64,000 nt of DNA from Winogradskyella eckloniae (lineage in GTDB: Bacteria > Bacteroidota > Bacteroidia > Flavobacteriales > Flavobacteriaceae), in assembly GCF_013249045.1 (NCBI RefSeq), contig NZ_JABRWP010000005.1, forward strand, positions 248,001-312,000, in the 5' to 3' direction. The notes under the pieces were generated by a model, which worked only from the letters and a program-made list of their open reading frames with translations, was not told the DNA's origin and did no database searches. The number at the start of each line of letters is the position of its first letter. Positions within the stretch are counted from its first letter, which is position 1. Both the position numbers and the translations under genes were made by a program. Shown piece by piece: positions 1 through 8,660 of this stretch.

Positions 1-1
1 T

Positions 2-436
2 AGTCAAAGTAAGGAAGCTATAGATCTTAAGTATAAAAGTGATTTGTTTAATGCAGATCTTATAGATTTACTTAAACAAAACATCAATAAAGACAAAGCT
101 TTACAATACACAAGTGTTGGTACACACAAGGATGATTTAGTATTTTTAATTGATGATTTTCCGATTAAAAAATTTGGAAGTCAAGGGCAACAAAAATCGT
201 TTTTAATTGCTTTAAAACTCGCCCAATTTGATTTTATAAAACAACAAAGTGGTGTAGCGCCTATTTTACTTTTAGATGATATTTTTGATAAACTCGATGA
301 AAACAGAGTCGCCCAAATTATTAGATTAGTAGATGATGAACATTTTGGACAAATCTTTATAAGTGATACACATGCAGAACGTACTGAAGAGGTTATAAAA
401 CAAACCCATCAATCTTATAAAATGTTTAAGTTATGA
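2..436 (+). CDS. recF: RecF, DNA replication/repair ATPase, 3' part only
   Basis: RecF is a cytoplasmic SMC-like ATPase that helps load RecA at gapped DNA. Only the C-terminal 144 residues lie in the window; the reading frame is open to the left edge, so the start is outside. Visible family hallmarks are the ABC signature region GSQGQQKS followed by the helix [10 protein letters not shown], and the Walker B/D-loop stretch [12 protein letters not shown]. The stop codon overlaps the ATG of a longer version of the next frame (ATGA at 433-436), although the next gene probably starts later. A recF next to a DUF721 gene is a usual arrangement in this phylum. Identification is secure. Confidence 0.95.
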   Translation, partial: SQSKEAIDLKYKSDLFNADLIDLLKQNINKDKALQYTSVGTHKDDLVFLIDDFPIKKFGSQGQQKSFLIALKLAQFDFIKQQSGVAPILLLDDIFDKLDENRVAQIIRLVDDEHFGQIFISDTHAERTEEVIKQTHQSYKMFKL

Positions 437-495
437 TAGAAAAAAACAGATTTAAAAGTACAATTGCTGATTGTTTTGGTACGTTAAACCTTCTA

Positions 496-927
496 ATGAA
501 TTTCAAATCTATTTTTTTTACCCTTCTAAGTGTATTCGTGTTGAGTTGCTCTAAAAACCCTGAACGTTTTATAGAACACATTGAAGGCTATTGGGAAATC
601 CAAGAAGTTACCTTAGCAGATGGCAGCAAAAAAGAATACAAATTCAATGAAACCATTGATTATCTATCTATCAATGACAGCTTAAAAGGGTTTAGAAAAA
701 AACTAAAACCAGGAATTAACGATACTTATTTTACCTCAAGTGATGCCGAACAAATAGCTTTAAAGATTGAAGACAATAAGGTAATCATTCACTATTCTAC
801 ACCTTACGCCAATTGGAGTGAAACCGTTTTAAACGCAGACAACAAACAATTACGCATCCTCAATGAAGACGACAATATCTATTTATATAAACGCTATGAA
901 TCCATAAAATTAGAGCTACAAGACTAG
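496..927 (+). CDS. Small predicted lipoprotein, lipocalin-like size
   Basis: A 143-residue predicted lipoprotein of unknown function. I prefer the ATG at 496 over the upstream ATG at 433: the protein then begins MNFKSIFFTLLSVFVLSC, a good type II signal peptide with lipobox VLSC, while the longer form puts 21 unrelated residues before it. The mature part contains IEGYWEIQEVTLADG, like the opening strand of small flavobacterial lipocalin-type lipoproteins (inference from pattern only). It sits between recF and the DUF721 gene and may be co-transcribed with recF. No catalytic motif is visible. Confidence 0.75.
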   Translation: MNFKSIFFTLLSVFVLSCSKNPERFIEHIEGYWEIQEVTLADGSKKEYKFNETIDYLSINDSLKGFRKKLKPGINDTYFTSSDAEQIALKIEDNKVIIHYSTPYANWSETVLNADNKQLRILNEDDNIYLYKRYESIKLELQD

Positions 928-983
928 AGGCTCTCTACAACTTAAACATTTTATTTTCAAAGTATTAGAACCAGTTCATTCAT

Positions 984-1002
984 TTACTTAATAATTAAGT
1001 AA
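984..1002. promoter_or_regulatory. Perfect 19-bp palindrome upstream of the DUF721 gene
   Basis: Two 9-bp arms, TTACTTAAT and ATTAAGTAA, flank one central base and end 9 bp before the ATG at 1012. The symmetry is exact. It could be a protein-binding site or a chance product of AT-rich sequence; function is not shown. Confidence 0.4.
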
Positions 1003-1011
1003 CTTTACACT

Positions 1012-1308
1012 ATGGCAAAACGAAATAACGATAACCAACCAATACAAGATATTCTAAAAGAATTTGTACAGACTAACAACTTACAGTCTGGCTTAGATAA
1101 AGTAGATGTGCGTGAAGCTTGGGCAAATCTTATGGGTAATGGCGTAAACAACTACACAACCGCAATAGAACTTAAGCATGAAACGCTTTACGTACAATTA
1201 AGTTCTAGTGTGTTGCGCGAAGAATTAAGCTATGGCACTGACAAAATTATAAAAATGCTCAATGAGTCACTTAATAAAGAGATTGTTAAAAAATTAGTGC
1301 TTCGCTAA
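1012..1308 (+). CDS. DUF721 (DciA-like) protein
   Basis: A 98-residue DUF721-family protein. Members of this family include DciA, the ancestral loader/operator of the replicative helicase DnaB in bacteria lacking DnaC, so a role in replication is possible but not shown for this short flavobacterial form. The body fits the family: an N-terminal helix (IQDILKEFVQ), a VREAWANLMG segment, then a beta strand LYVQLSSSVLREELSY and a C-terminal helix ending KKLVLR. It follows recF at a short distance, the usual Bacteroidota context. ATG at 1012 gives the expected N-terminus. Confidence 0.85.
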   Translation: MAKRNNDNQPIQDILKEFVQTNNLQSGLDKVDVREAWANLMGNGVNNYTTAIELKHETLYVQLSSSVLREELSYGTDKIIKMLNESLNKEIVKKLVLR

Positions 1309-1368
1309 ATTTAACTTTTATAAACTCTAAGCCTTAAATCATTATGCTGAGAATAGGGTTAAAAATTA

Positions 1369-2841
1369 TTATTCTACTACTAGCTTCCTTATAGCTTTAG
1401 AATTAACACCTTCAAATTCTAATACATATATCCCTGTTTTTAAATTGAGATGCATTTCTGTAGAACCAAATTGAAGCGCCTTTGTTGTAATTAACTTGCC
1501 TTCAATACTATAAACACGCATGAATTGATAACTCGTATTATTTTCTAAATTTAAATTACCATTGCTAGGATTAGGATAAAGTTTCAACATATCGAAAGCA
1601 AAATCATCTACACTTAAAAACGCACAATTAACGGGATCAAACGTCACTAATCCAAGAGACACATCATCGTTAGCATGCACAATTACAGCTTCGGCATCTG
1701 CAAGGGTGTTTGGCGCATTAGTTTCATCCCAGCAGTTATGCATAGCCATTATCGGATGACTTGTATTGTTATAAAGCGCATATGTTACACCTCCATTTCC
1801 GTTATTATCAAATACATTTTGCCCAGTATTATCTACATTGTCACCTAAATTAATAGACGCCTCTCCTATTACTGTAATGCCCCATAAATTTCTTCGGATT
1901 TCATTGCCACTTGCTATAACTTCTAATCCAGCCGACGATGTATTTAACGAAATGCCACTTCCTCCTTGCAAAGGAATGCCTTGCGTATCATTATCTTCAA
2001 TAACATTATTTCTAATATAAGCCAAGGCATTATTACCAAGAATGGTTAGGCCATAACGATTATCTGTTATAGTATTATCATCTATAATGGCATTGATAGC
2101 GCCTCCTACAAAATTAGAAACGGCAATACCTCCTACCATATTTAAATTTCGATCACCTATTATAGTATTCTGAATTATTTGCAGCGGCTCTGTAGCTAAG
2201 GTCGTACCAATATTAATTTGTGGTCTATTAGAATTTTCTTGATTATTACCTTCAATATAATTATTAAAAATATATGCAGATACCATATTGGTAGCTCCAG
2301 AACTAATGGCTGGCGTATCATTAAAGGTTATTGAATTATTCGTTATTTGAGCCATTCCTCTAGACAGCGAAATCACAGCACCAGTAGATACACCAGAAAC
2401 ATTATTCCTTATTATACAATTATTTATAGTAAAGGTTTCAGTAAGAACACGTAATCCGCCACCATATTCAATAGTCGCATTTTGAATATCGATCACAGAA
2501 AATTCTTCAAATCTAAAGCCTTCATAAGGTGCATTTGAATCTATAGCAGTGAATGTAAAACTCGGAGCAGTTACCGTCATGCTTCCAAAAATGGTAATTC
2601 TAACATCTGCACCGATCTCTAGAGTCGCTTCCGTATCCATACTAAAAACATCAGATGCAGAAATAGTGAGATCATCAGTTAACGTATAAGTTGTGCCAGA
2701 AACAGAAATTGTAGCCGGACTAGCCGTCACAAGGTCATCTAGAGTATACGTTAAACCTGTATCTGGAGTAATGTAAGCTTGGGCAAAAAGGCCAACAACA
2801 TTACCAATTACGAATAATATAAAAAGTAATTTTTGTTTCAT
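1369..2841 (-). CDS. Secreted right-handed beta-helix protein with T9SS sorting domain
   Basis: A 490-residue secreted protein. Residues 1-20 are a signal peptide ending FAQA. Residues about 60-390 carry repeated short strands rich in N-x-I and NN (for example ITNNSI, IFNNYIEGN, IIQNTI, IDDNTITDN, IRNNVIEDN), the signature of a parallel beta-helix with asparagine ladders, as in pectate-lyase-like and surface-binding proteins. The C-terminal 75 residues (LKLYPNPSNGNLNLEN to IRKLVVE) match a T9SS type A sorting domain, which predicts outer-membrane passage and surface anchoring or release. No polysaccharide-lyase catalytic residues were recognised, so substrate and enzymatic activity are unknown. 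Confidence 0.88.
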   Translation of the reverse strand: MKQKLLFILFVIGNVVGLFAQAYITPDTGLTYTLDDLVTASPATISVSGTTYTLTDDLTISASDVFSMDTEATLEIGADVRITIFGSMTVTAPSFTFTAIDSNAPYEGFRFEEFSVIDIQNATIEYGGGLRVLTETFTINNCIIRNNVSGVSTGAVISLSRGMAQITNNSITFNDTPAISSGATNMVSAYIFNNYIEGNNQENSNRPQINIGTTLATEPLQIIQNTIIGDRNLNMVGGIAVSNFVGGAINAIIDDNTITDNRYGLTILGNNALAYIRNNVIEDNDTQGIPLQGGSGISLNTSSAGLEVIASGNEIRRNLWGITVIGEASINLGDNVDNTGQNVFDNNGNGGVTYALYNNTSHPIMAMHNCWDETNAPNTLADAEAVIVHANDDVSLGLVTFDPVNCAFLSVDDFAFDMLKLYPNPSNGNLNLENNTSYQFMRVYSIEGKLITTKALQFGSTEMHLNLKTGIYVLEFEGVNSKAIRKLVVE

Positions 2842-2902
2842 AAGTTTTGGATTGGTTAAACACCAATTTAACGTAATTATTTAAGATAAGAAAGTCAGAT
2901 GC

Positions 2903-3607
2903 TTAATTTTCGAATTTATCTTTATTCGCCTTCACAAACCGTTTCGCTTTCTTGTTTTCCGGATAAATCTCAAGTGTTTTTTTGAAATTTATATAAGCCT
3001 CACGATCATTTCCGTTTAACATATAAGCTTCACCTAAACTATCATAAACATTAGCACTATTAGGATGAAGTGCTGCATTGATTTTTAGAATTTCAATGGC
3101 TTTAGGATACTGATGTTTTCTAATATAACCATAACCCATACTATTAAAATCCCATTCGTCAATAAAATGGCTTGTAGAATCTTTTGCTTTTATTTTTAGA
3201 TACCCTTCTAGTGCTTTGTCATAATTTCCTTCTTTAAGATAAAGACTTGGTGTTTTATAACCCTTTGGCACTTTAAGATAATCGTACGTTGTATTGGCTG
3301 GGTCATCCTCAGATATAACAGATAAATACCGTGCTTTTGTTTTTGGGTGTTGTACAAACTTAAATTTCTTATACATATCTGCCACAAAAAATTCATTTTG
3401 AGATAAAACAACAGGCTCTATTTTACCACCTCGCCAATTTAGAAAAAGCTTATCATTTTCATAATATACCTTTATTAAATCATCTTCATTATAAAGGTAA
3501 CCACCTGAAGTTTCACTTTTGAATGTTTCAGGATATTCTACGTTTCCAGAACAACAGATAAATAACACGGCTAAAATTGACAAAAATAAAAATGATTTCG
3601 TTTTCAT
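2903..3607 (-). CDS. TPR-containing lipoprotein
   Basis: A 234-residue predicted lipoprotein: the signal peptide MKTKSFLFLSILAVLFICC ends in a cysteine lipobox. Residues about 125-230 form tetratricopeptide repeats (YDKALEGYLKI, YPKAIEILKINAALHPNSANVYDS, EAYINFKKTLEIYPEN), which mediate protein-protein contacts. The N-terminal half has several short beta strands and resembles the tail module often found after flavobacterial serine hydrolases, but no hydrolase domain is present. It precedes the beta-helix gene on the same strand with a 61-bp gap, so the two may share a transcript. Specific partner unknown. Confidence 0.8.
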   Translation of the reverse strand: MKTKSFLFLSILAVLFICCSGNVEYPETFKSETSGGYLYNEDDLIKVYYENDKLFLNWRGGKIEPVVLSQNEFFVADMYKKFKFVQHPKTKARYLSVISEDDPANTTYDYLKVPKGYKTPSLYLKEGNYDKALEGYLKIKAKDSTSHFIDEWDFNSMGYGYIRKHQYPKAIEILKINAALHPNSANVYDSLGEAYMLNGNDREAYINFKKTLEIYPENKKAKRFVKANKDKFEN

Positions 3608-3634
3608 AAAGATTGGTTTGGTTCATTTTTGAGC

Positions 3635-3661
3635 AAAAAAAAGTCTCACTATAAGTGAGAC
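3635..3661 (-). terminator. Rho-independent terminator of the prolyl isomerase gene
   Basis: Perfect 8-bp stem GTCTCACT/AGTGAGAC with a 3-base loop (3643-3661). Read on the minus strand it is followed at once by eight T residues (3642-3635). It lies 37 bp after the stop of the isomerase gene. Confidence 0.9.
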
Positions 3662-3698
3662 GATTTTATATAAATTTTGTTACGTTAAAACGATGGTT

Positions 3699-4634
3699 TT
3701 ATCCTTTAACGTCCATAAGTTCTACATCAAAAACTAAAGTGGCATTTGGTGGAATTACACCTCCAGCACCTGCAGCACCATAACCTAAATCACTAGGAAT
3801 TACTAAGCGCGCTTTATCGCCTACGTTTAATAAGCAAATACCTTCATCCCAACCAGGAATTACTTGACCAATACCGACTTGAAAATCTAATGGCGAATTT
3901 CTCTTGTAAGATGAATCAAAAACAGTTCCATCGGCTAATTGTCCTTTATAGTGAACAGAAACCATATTTCCTTTTTCCGCTTTTTTACCGTCTCCTTTTT
4001 GAATTACCTTGTAGCGTAAACCAGATTGAGTTTCATCAAACCCAGCTGCTAATTTATCTAACTCGGCCTTTGCTGCTTCGCGCTCTGCCGCAATACGTTT
4101 TTCACGAGAACCTTCAAAAGTTCTAAACGCTTCTATTGCATTAAATTTTTCTGCCGCAGCACCTTGCTTTACTATCTCTATACTTTCTATGGTATCACCT
4201 TGGGCTATTGTATCTACGACATCTTGCCCTTCAACAACATTACCAAAAACAGTATGTTTACCATCTAACCAATCTGTAGCGACATGTGTTATATAAAACT
4301 GACTACCATTAGTTCCAGGACCAGAGTTAGCCATGGCTAAAACACCAGGACCAGAATGTCTTAAATCTGGATGAAACTCATCATCAAATTTGTAACCAGG
4401 ATTACCTGTACCAGTACCTTGAGGACATCCTCCTTGAATCATAAAATCTGGAATGACTCTATGAAATTTTAAGCCATCATAATATGGATTTCCTTGTGGT
4501 TTAGCCGAATTTTCTAAATTTCCTTCTGCTAATGCCACAAAATTTCCAACTGTTCCAGGAGTTTTCTCAAACTCTAAATTAACTAAAATTGAACCTTTTG
4601 TAGTGTTGAATTTTGCGTATAAACCGTCTTGCAT
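3699..4634 (-). CDS. Dual-domain prolyl isomerase: cyclophilin fused to FKBP
   Basis: A 311-residue cytoplasmic peptidyl-prolyl cis-trans isomerase joining both major families. Residues about 6-155 are cyclophilin (FHRVI near 58, FMIQGG, NGSQFYIT, then the active-site W with LDGKHTVFG). A charged helical linker (about 170-200) leads to an FKBP domain (about 203-311; VSVHYKGQLADGTVFDSS, VIPGWDEG, GVIPPNATLVFDVEL). No signal peptide is present. I chose the ATG at 4634 rather than a TTG 27 bp upstream because AAAAGAAAACACA directly precedes it and the cyclophilin domain starts immediately. Dual-family immunophilins of this layout are known from Flavobacterium and some protists. It is a lone gene closed by a strong terminator. 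Confidence 0.93.
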   Translation of the reverse strand: MQDGLYAKFNTTKGSILVNLEFEKTPGTVGNFVALAEGNLENSAKPQGNPYYDGLKFHRVIPDFMIQGGCPQGTGTGNPGYKFDDEFHPDLRHSGPGVLAMANSGPGTNGSQFYITHVATDWLDGKHTVFGNVVEGQDVVDTIAQGDTIESIEIVKQGAAAEKFNAIEAFRTFEGSREKRIAAEREAAKAELDKLAAGFDETQSGLRYKVIQKGDGKKAEKGNMVSVHYKGQLADGTVFDSSYKRNSPLDFQVGIGQVIPGWDEGICLLNVGDKARLVIPSDLGYGAAGAGGVIPPNATLVFDVELMDVKG

Positions 4635-4658
4635 TGTGTTTTCTTTTATTTGAAGTTG

Positions 4659-4666
4659 CAAAGATA
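4659..4666 (-). promoter_or_regulatory. Candidate -7 element of the prolyl isomerase gene
   Basis: The minus strand reads TATCTTTG, an exact match to the Bacteroidota -7 consensus TAnnTTTG, about 24 bp before the ATG. No TTG is found at the usual 17-23 bp upstream, so the call is tentative. Confidence 0.4.
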
Positions 4667-4723
4667 GTCAATGATTTATGAATTCCGAATTTAGACCAAA
4701 GATTTGCGAATATGATAAAAGAT

Positions 4724-4821
4724 GACTGAAGACTGAAGACCGAAGAGTCAAGACACTAGATAAGACTGAAGACCGAAGACTGAAGACTAGCAACTGGCAA
4801 CAAGCAACTAGCAACCAACAA
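4724..4821. repeat. Heptad-periodic degenerate tandem repeat, 14 x 7 bp
   Basis: Starting at 4724 the sequence divides into fourteen 7-base units without a gap: GACTGAA twice, GACCGAA, GAGTCAA, GACACTA, GATAAGA, then CTGAAGA, CCGAAGA, CTGAAGA, CTAGCAA, CTGGCAA, CAAGCAA, CTAGCAA, CCAACAA. Unit sequence drifts from a GAAGAC type to a GCAAC type while the period stays 7. It fills most of the divergent gap between the isomerase gene and the next gene. A minus-strand frame runs through it but is only repeat translation. Confidence 0.75.
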
Positions 4822-4826
4822 TAAAA

Positions 4827-4857
4827 TTTGACATTTACCGTAATAAGTTTAGTTTTG
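4827..4857 (+). promoter_or_regulatory. Bacteroidota-type promoter for the gene at 4874
   Basis: TTTG at 4827-4830, a 19-bp spacer, and TAGTTTTG at 4850-4857 match the -33 TTTG and -7 TAnnTTTG consensus. It begins just after the heptad repeat and lies 16 bp before the ATG. Confidence 0.6.
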
Positions 4858-4873
4858 AGAAAAAATAGCACTT

Positions 4874-5326
4874 ATGGCATTCTCGTTATCTAAAATATTT
4901 GGCAATTCATCATCACAATCTAAAACTAAAGACAGCGTTGAAGCTATAATAAGAGAAGTTGAAAACCAACCTTATGGTGTCGCAGAACATAATGTGCTTT
5001 TTGCAGGTTTAAATGAGTTAGGTGGTTACTACTTTTTTCAAACTGTAATTGTTGGTCAGCTTAATGTGAAATGTAAAACAGGTGCAAAACTTACGTTTAG
5101 TGGAGATAATTTTGAATTACAATTAGATTCTGACATGCCAGAGTTTGAATCTGATCGCTCGCGTTTAAAAGGCAGAAACATTACAAAAATAGATTTTCAA
5201 GTAGAAGAAAGTGACGTCAAAAAACTAGAAAATGCAAGCCTCAATAGTGTACAGATCGCAGTTAAAAAGCATAATTTATTATTTAAAAAAGTAGAGGTAG
5301 TAGACACAACTGATGAGGAAGAATAA
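4874..5326 (+). CDS. Conserved-looking hypothetical protein, acidic C-terminus
   Basis: A 150-residue soluble protein I do not recognise by family. There is no signal peptide or membrane segment. Residues 20-110 look like an alpha/beta or beta-rich domain (NVLFAGLNELGGYYFFQTVIVGQLNVKCKTGAKLTFSGDN is mostly strands), and the end is acidic (DTTDEEE). It has its own plausible promoter and converges with recQ. The steady reading frame and codon use like its neighbours support a real gene; nothing visible points to a function. Confidence 0.75.
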   Translation: MAFSLSKIFGNSSSQSKTKDSVEAIIREVENQPYGVAEHNVLFAGLNELGGYYFFQTVIVGQLNVKCKTGAKLTFSGDNFELQLDSDMPEFESDRSRLKGRNITKIDFQVEESDVKKLENASLNSVQIAVKKHNLLFKKVEVVDTTDEEE

Positions 5327-5327
5327 A

Positions 5328-5375
5328 AAACAATCCGATTACTTTTAGAATACTAAATTTCTAAATTCAATCGGA
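5328..5375 (-). terminator. Long imperfect hairpin terminator after recQ
   Basis: Two stacked inverted repeats: outer arms TCCGATT (5334-5340) and AATCGGA (5369-5375), inner arms TTTAGAA (5344-5350) and TTCTAAA (5359-5365). On the minus strand the hairpin is followed by TTGTTTTTTATTC, the expected U-rich tract. It lies 29 bp after the recQ stop, between convergent genes. Confidence 0.7.
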
Positions 5376-5404
5376 CTGATCTGTGTTTTATCTACAATTA
5401 AGGC

Positions 5405-7606
5405 TTAATTTGCTACTTCACTCATAAATTTAATTCGGTATAAACGTAATTCTTCATCATCATAATCACCATCAAATTCTTCTATAGCATCGTCTATTTT
5501 ATCACTTTCCGATTCCATAAAATACTCATGAATCTCTTCTTGTTGATCTTCATCTAAAATATCATCTATCCAATAATTAATATTTAGCTTGGTACCAGAA
5601 AACACAATAGATTCCATTTCTTTTATAAACTGTGGCATCTCCATTCCTTTTGATGATGCAATATCACTTAATGGCAATTTTCTATCTACATTTTGAATAA
5701 TGTATAATTTTAAAGCAGAATTTGTACCTGTTGATTTAACAACCAAATCATCTGGTCGCATGATGTCATTTTCCTCTACGTAATCTGCAATAAGTCCAAT
5801 AAAATCATTTCCATATTTTTTAGCCTTGCTCTTCCCTACACCATGTACATTAGATAACTCTTCTATGGTTATAGGATATTTTAAAGCCATATCTTCTAAA
5901 GAAGGATCTTGAAAAATTACAAATGGTGGTACACCTAATTTTTTAGCATTTCGTTTACGCAAATCCTTAAGCATTTTCATAAGCTTTTCATCTGCGGTAA
6001 CACCTCCTCCTTTTGCATTAGACACAATATTATCATTGGTTTCTTCATCAAAAACATGATCCTCTGCCATTAAAAAGGATTGCGGCTTAGAGATAAAAGA
6101 CGCACCTGCCTCACTTAATCTTAAAACACCATACGTTTCTATATCTTTCTTTAAATATCCTGCGACTAAGACTTGACGAATTAAGGCCATCCAAAATCTT
6201 TTATCCTTGTCTTTACCAATACCAAAGAAATCTTGTGTATCCGTTTTATGCGAGGTAATTAAGGCATTGGCATTACCAACAAGAACCTGAACCAAATCTT
6301 TAGATTTATATTTTTCATTGGTTTTTTGTACGGTTTCTAAGAGTACTTTAACTTCATCTTTAGCTTCAACTTGCTTTTTTGGATGACGAACATTGTCATC
6401 CATATCACCACCTTCACCTGTTTCATTGTCAAATTCTTCGCCAAAATAATGAAGTATAAATTTCCTTCTAGACACCGACGTTTCTGCAAAAGCAACCACT
6501 TCTTGTAACAATGCATGACCAATTTCTTGCTCTGCTACGGGTTTTCCTGCCATAAATTTTTCAAGCTTTTCTATATCTTTATAAGCATAGTATGCTAAAC
6601 AATGGCCTTCACCTCCATCTCTACCTGCTCTACCTGTTTCTTGGTAATAACTTTCTATACTTTTTGGAATATCATGATGAATGACAAAACGAACATCTGG
6701 TTTGTCAATTCCCATCCCAAAAGCAATTGTTGCGACCACTACGTCTGTATCTTCCATTAAGAACATATCTTGATGTTTCACACGTGTCTTTGCATCTAAA
6801 CCTGCGTGATACGGAACTGCTTTTATACCATTTACCTGAAGGACTTGTGACAGTTCTTCAACGCGTTTTCTACTTAAACAATATACGATACCAGATTTAC
6901 CTTCATTTTGTTTAACAAAACGAATTATATCTGCATCCACGTTTTTTGTTTTAGGCCTTACTTCGTAATATAAGTTAGGTCTATTAAAAGAGGCCTTAAA
7001 AGTTACTGCATTTGGCATTCCTAAACTTTTCAAAATATCTTCTTGAACTTTAGGTGTTGCTGTTGCTGTAAGACCAACAATAGGAATATCATCTCCTATT
7101 CGTTTTATAATAGTTTTTAAATTTCTATATTCTGGTCTAAAATCGTGTCCCCATTCACTAATACAATGGGCTTCATCTACCGCCATAAATGAAATCTTAA
7201 CTGTTCTAAGAAAATCTACATATTCTTCTTTTGTTAAAGATTCTGGCGCTACATATAGCAATTTTGTGATCCCATTAGTAATATCGTCTTTAACGCGCTT
7301 TACTTCTGTTTTGTTCAATGAAGAGTTTAAAACATGAGCCACACCTTCGTGCTCAGAGACAGCTCTAATTGCATCGACCTGGTTTTTCATCAGCGCAATA
7401 AGTGGAGAAACAACAATAGCTGTTCCGTCTTTTATTAATGCTGGCAATTGGTAACATAACGATTTACCACCACCAGTTGGCATAATAACAAAAGTGTTAT
7501 TGCCGGCTACGACGTTTTTAATAACTTCTTCTTGAAGACCTTTGAATCCCGAAAACCCAAAGTACTTTTTTAGTGCGGAGTGTAAGTCAATTTCTGCAAT
7601 ACTCAT
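5405..7606 (-). CDS. recQ: RecQ ATP-dependent DNA helicase
   Basis: A 733-residue 3'-5' DNA helicase for recombination and repair. Domains in order: helicase core with Walker A PTGGGKS (43-49) and DEAH (144-147) followed by [13 protein letters not shown]; second RecA-like lobe with [22 protein letters not shown]; winged-helix region; HRDC-like segment around 550-620 ([31 protein letters not shown]); and an acidic C-terminal extension. The zinc-binding part is odd: where E. coli RecQ has CRR...YFGE...CGNCDIC, this protein has [15 protein letters not shown] and no cysteine in the following stretch, so the zinc site appears lost. Gene identity is still secure. Confidence 0.95.
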   Translation of the reverse strand: MSIAEIDLHSALKKYFGFSGFKGLQEEVIKNVVAGNNTFVIMPTGGGKSLCYQLPALIKDGTAIVVSPLIALMKNQVDAIRAVSEHEGVAHVLNSSLNKTEVKRVKDDITNGITKLLYVAPESLTKEEYVDFLRTVKISFMAVDEAHCISEWGHDFRPEYRNLKTIIKRIGDDIPIVGLTATATPKVQEDILKSLGMPNAVTFKASFNRPNLYYEVRPKTKNVDADIIRFVKQNEGKSGIVYCLSRKRVEELSQVLQVNGIKAVPYHAGLDAKTRVKHQDMFLMEDTDVVVATIAFGMGIDKPDVRFVIHHDIPKSIESYYQETGRAGRDGGEGHCLAYYAYKDIEKLEKFMAGKPVAEQEIGHALLQEVVAFAETSVSRRKFILHYFGEEFDNETGEGGDMDDNVRHPKKQVEAKDEVKVLLETVQKTNEKYKSKDLVQVLVGNANALITSHKTDTQDFFGIGKDKDKRFWMALIRQVLVAGYLKKDIETYGVLRLSEAGASFISKPQSFLMAEDHVFDEETNDNIVSNAKGGGVTADEKLMKMLKDLRKRNAKKLGVPPFVIFQDPSLEDMALKYPITIEELSNVHGVGKSKAKKYGNDFIGLIADYVEENDIMRPDDLVVKSTGTNSALKLYIIQNVDRKLPLSDIASSKGMEMPQFIKEMESIVFSGTKLNINYWIDDILDEDQQEEIHEYFMESESDKIDDAIEEFDGDYDDEELRLYRIKFMSEVAN

Positions 7607-7694
7607 TAATCCTTATTGGTATTTTATATACATTTGCAACAACTTTAAAGATAACAAATTCTTTAGATCTAGAAAACTCTATAAAAAATAAGTT

Positions 7695-8660
7695 TTGAAC
7701 ACGAAGCAATCTATCTTAAAAACTGCAAAGGCAACGATACAATTAGAAAGTAAAGCTATAAATAATTTATCAGAATTACTAACCGACGATTTTGCCAACG
7801 CTGTAGAGTTAATCTACCACTCTAAAGGAAGAGTGATTATCACTGGTATAGGCAAAAGCGCGATTATTGCTAACAAAATTGTTGCAACTCTAAATTCTAC
7901 AGGTACTCCAGCGGTTTTTATGCATGCTGCAGATGCTATACATGGCGATTTAGGTTTAATTCTAAAGGATGATGTTGTTATTTGTATCTCAAAAAGTGGC
8001 AATACTCCCGAAATAAAAGTTTTAGTGCCTTTAATTAAGAATGCAAAAAATAAAATGATTGCCATTACAGGCAATAAGGATTCCTTTTTAGGGCAACAGG
8101 CAGATTTTATTTTAAATACTTTTGTTGCTCAAGAAGCTTGCCCAAACAATCTTGCACCAACAACCAGTACTACTGCTCAGTTAGTTATAGGAGATGCCTT
8201 AGCGGTTTGCTTACTAGAGCTACGTGGCTTTTCTAGTAAAGATTTTGCCAAATATCATCCTGGTGGCGCGTTAGGGAAACGTTTGTATTTAAGAGTAAAT
8301 GATTTATCCTCTCAAAATCAAAAACCTTCGGTGCACTTGGAGGCTTCATTAAAAGAAGTTATTGTAGAAATCACTGAAAAAATGCTCGGTGTTACTGCGG
8401 TTGTAGAAAACGAAAAAATTGTTGGTATTATTACTGACGGTGATTTAAGACGTATGCTCAGTAAAAGTGATGATATTTCTGGCTTAAAGGCAAAAGATAT
8501 TATGAGCAACAATCCTAGATTAATAAACGATGACGCTATGGCTATTGATGCTAAAGAGGCCATGGAAGCGTTTAACATTACGCAATTATTAGTGGAGCAA
8601 AACGGTCACTATGTTGGCGTTGTTCATTTACATGATTTAATAAAAGAAGGCATTATATAA
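7695..8660 (+). CDS. kdsD: Arabinose-5-phosphate isomerase (KpsF/GutQ family)
   Basis: A 321-residue cytoplasmic enzyme that converts ribulose-5-phosphate to arabinose-5-phosphate, the first step toward Kdo of lipopolysaccharide. Residues about 1-190 form a SIS sugar-isomerase domain (ITGIGKSAIIANK, ISKSGNTPEI, YHPGGALGK), and two CBS domains follow (about 205-321). The start is a TTG at 7695: it puts the normal family N-terminus (MNTKQSILKTAKATIQLES) in frame, and no ATG is available nearby. A TAnnTTTG-like element (TACATTTG, 7629-7636) lies upstream without a well-placed TTG. The stop overlaps the start of tatC (TAATG), suggesting translational coupling. Confidence 0.93.
   Translation: MNTKQSILKTAKATIQLESKAINNLSELLTDDFANAVELIYHSKGRVIITGIGKSAIIANKIVATLNSTGTPAVFMHAADAIHGDLGLILKDDVVICISKSGNTPEIKVLVPLIKNAKNKMIAITGNKDSFLGQQADFILNTFVAQEACPNNLAPTTSTTAQLVIGDALAVCLLELRGFSSKDFAKYHPGGALGKRLYLRVNDLSSQNQKPSVHLEASLKEVIVEITEKMLGVTAVVENEKIVGIITDGDLRRMLSKSDDISGLKAKDIMSNNPRLINDDAMAIDAKEAMEAFNITQLLVEQNGHYVGVVHLHDLIKEGII

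Noticed and set aside
433-495. N-terminal extension of the lipoprotein after recF
   Set aside because: The extra 21 residues precede a perfect lipoprotein signal peptide; the internal ATG at 496 is a better start.
4668-4871. 67-codon minus-strand frame over the heptad repeat
   Set aside because: It translates the tandem repeat (repeated SSVL-type residues) and so carries no independent coding evidence.
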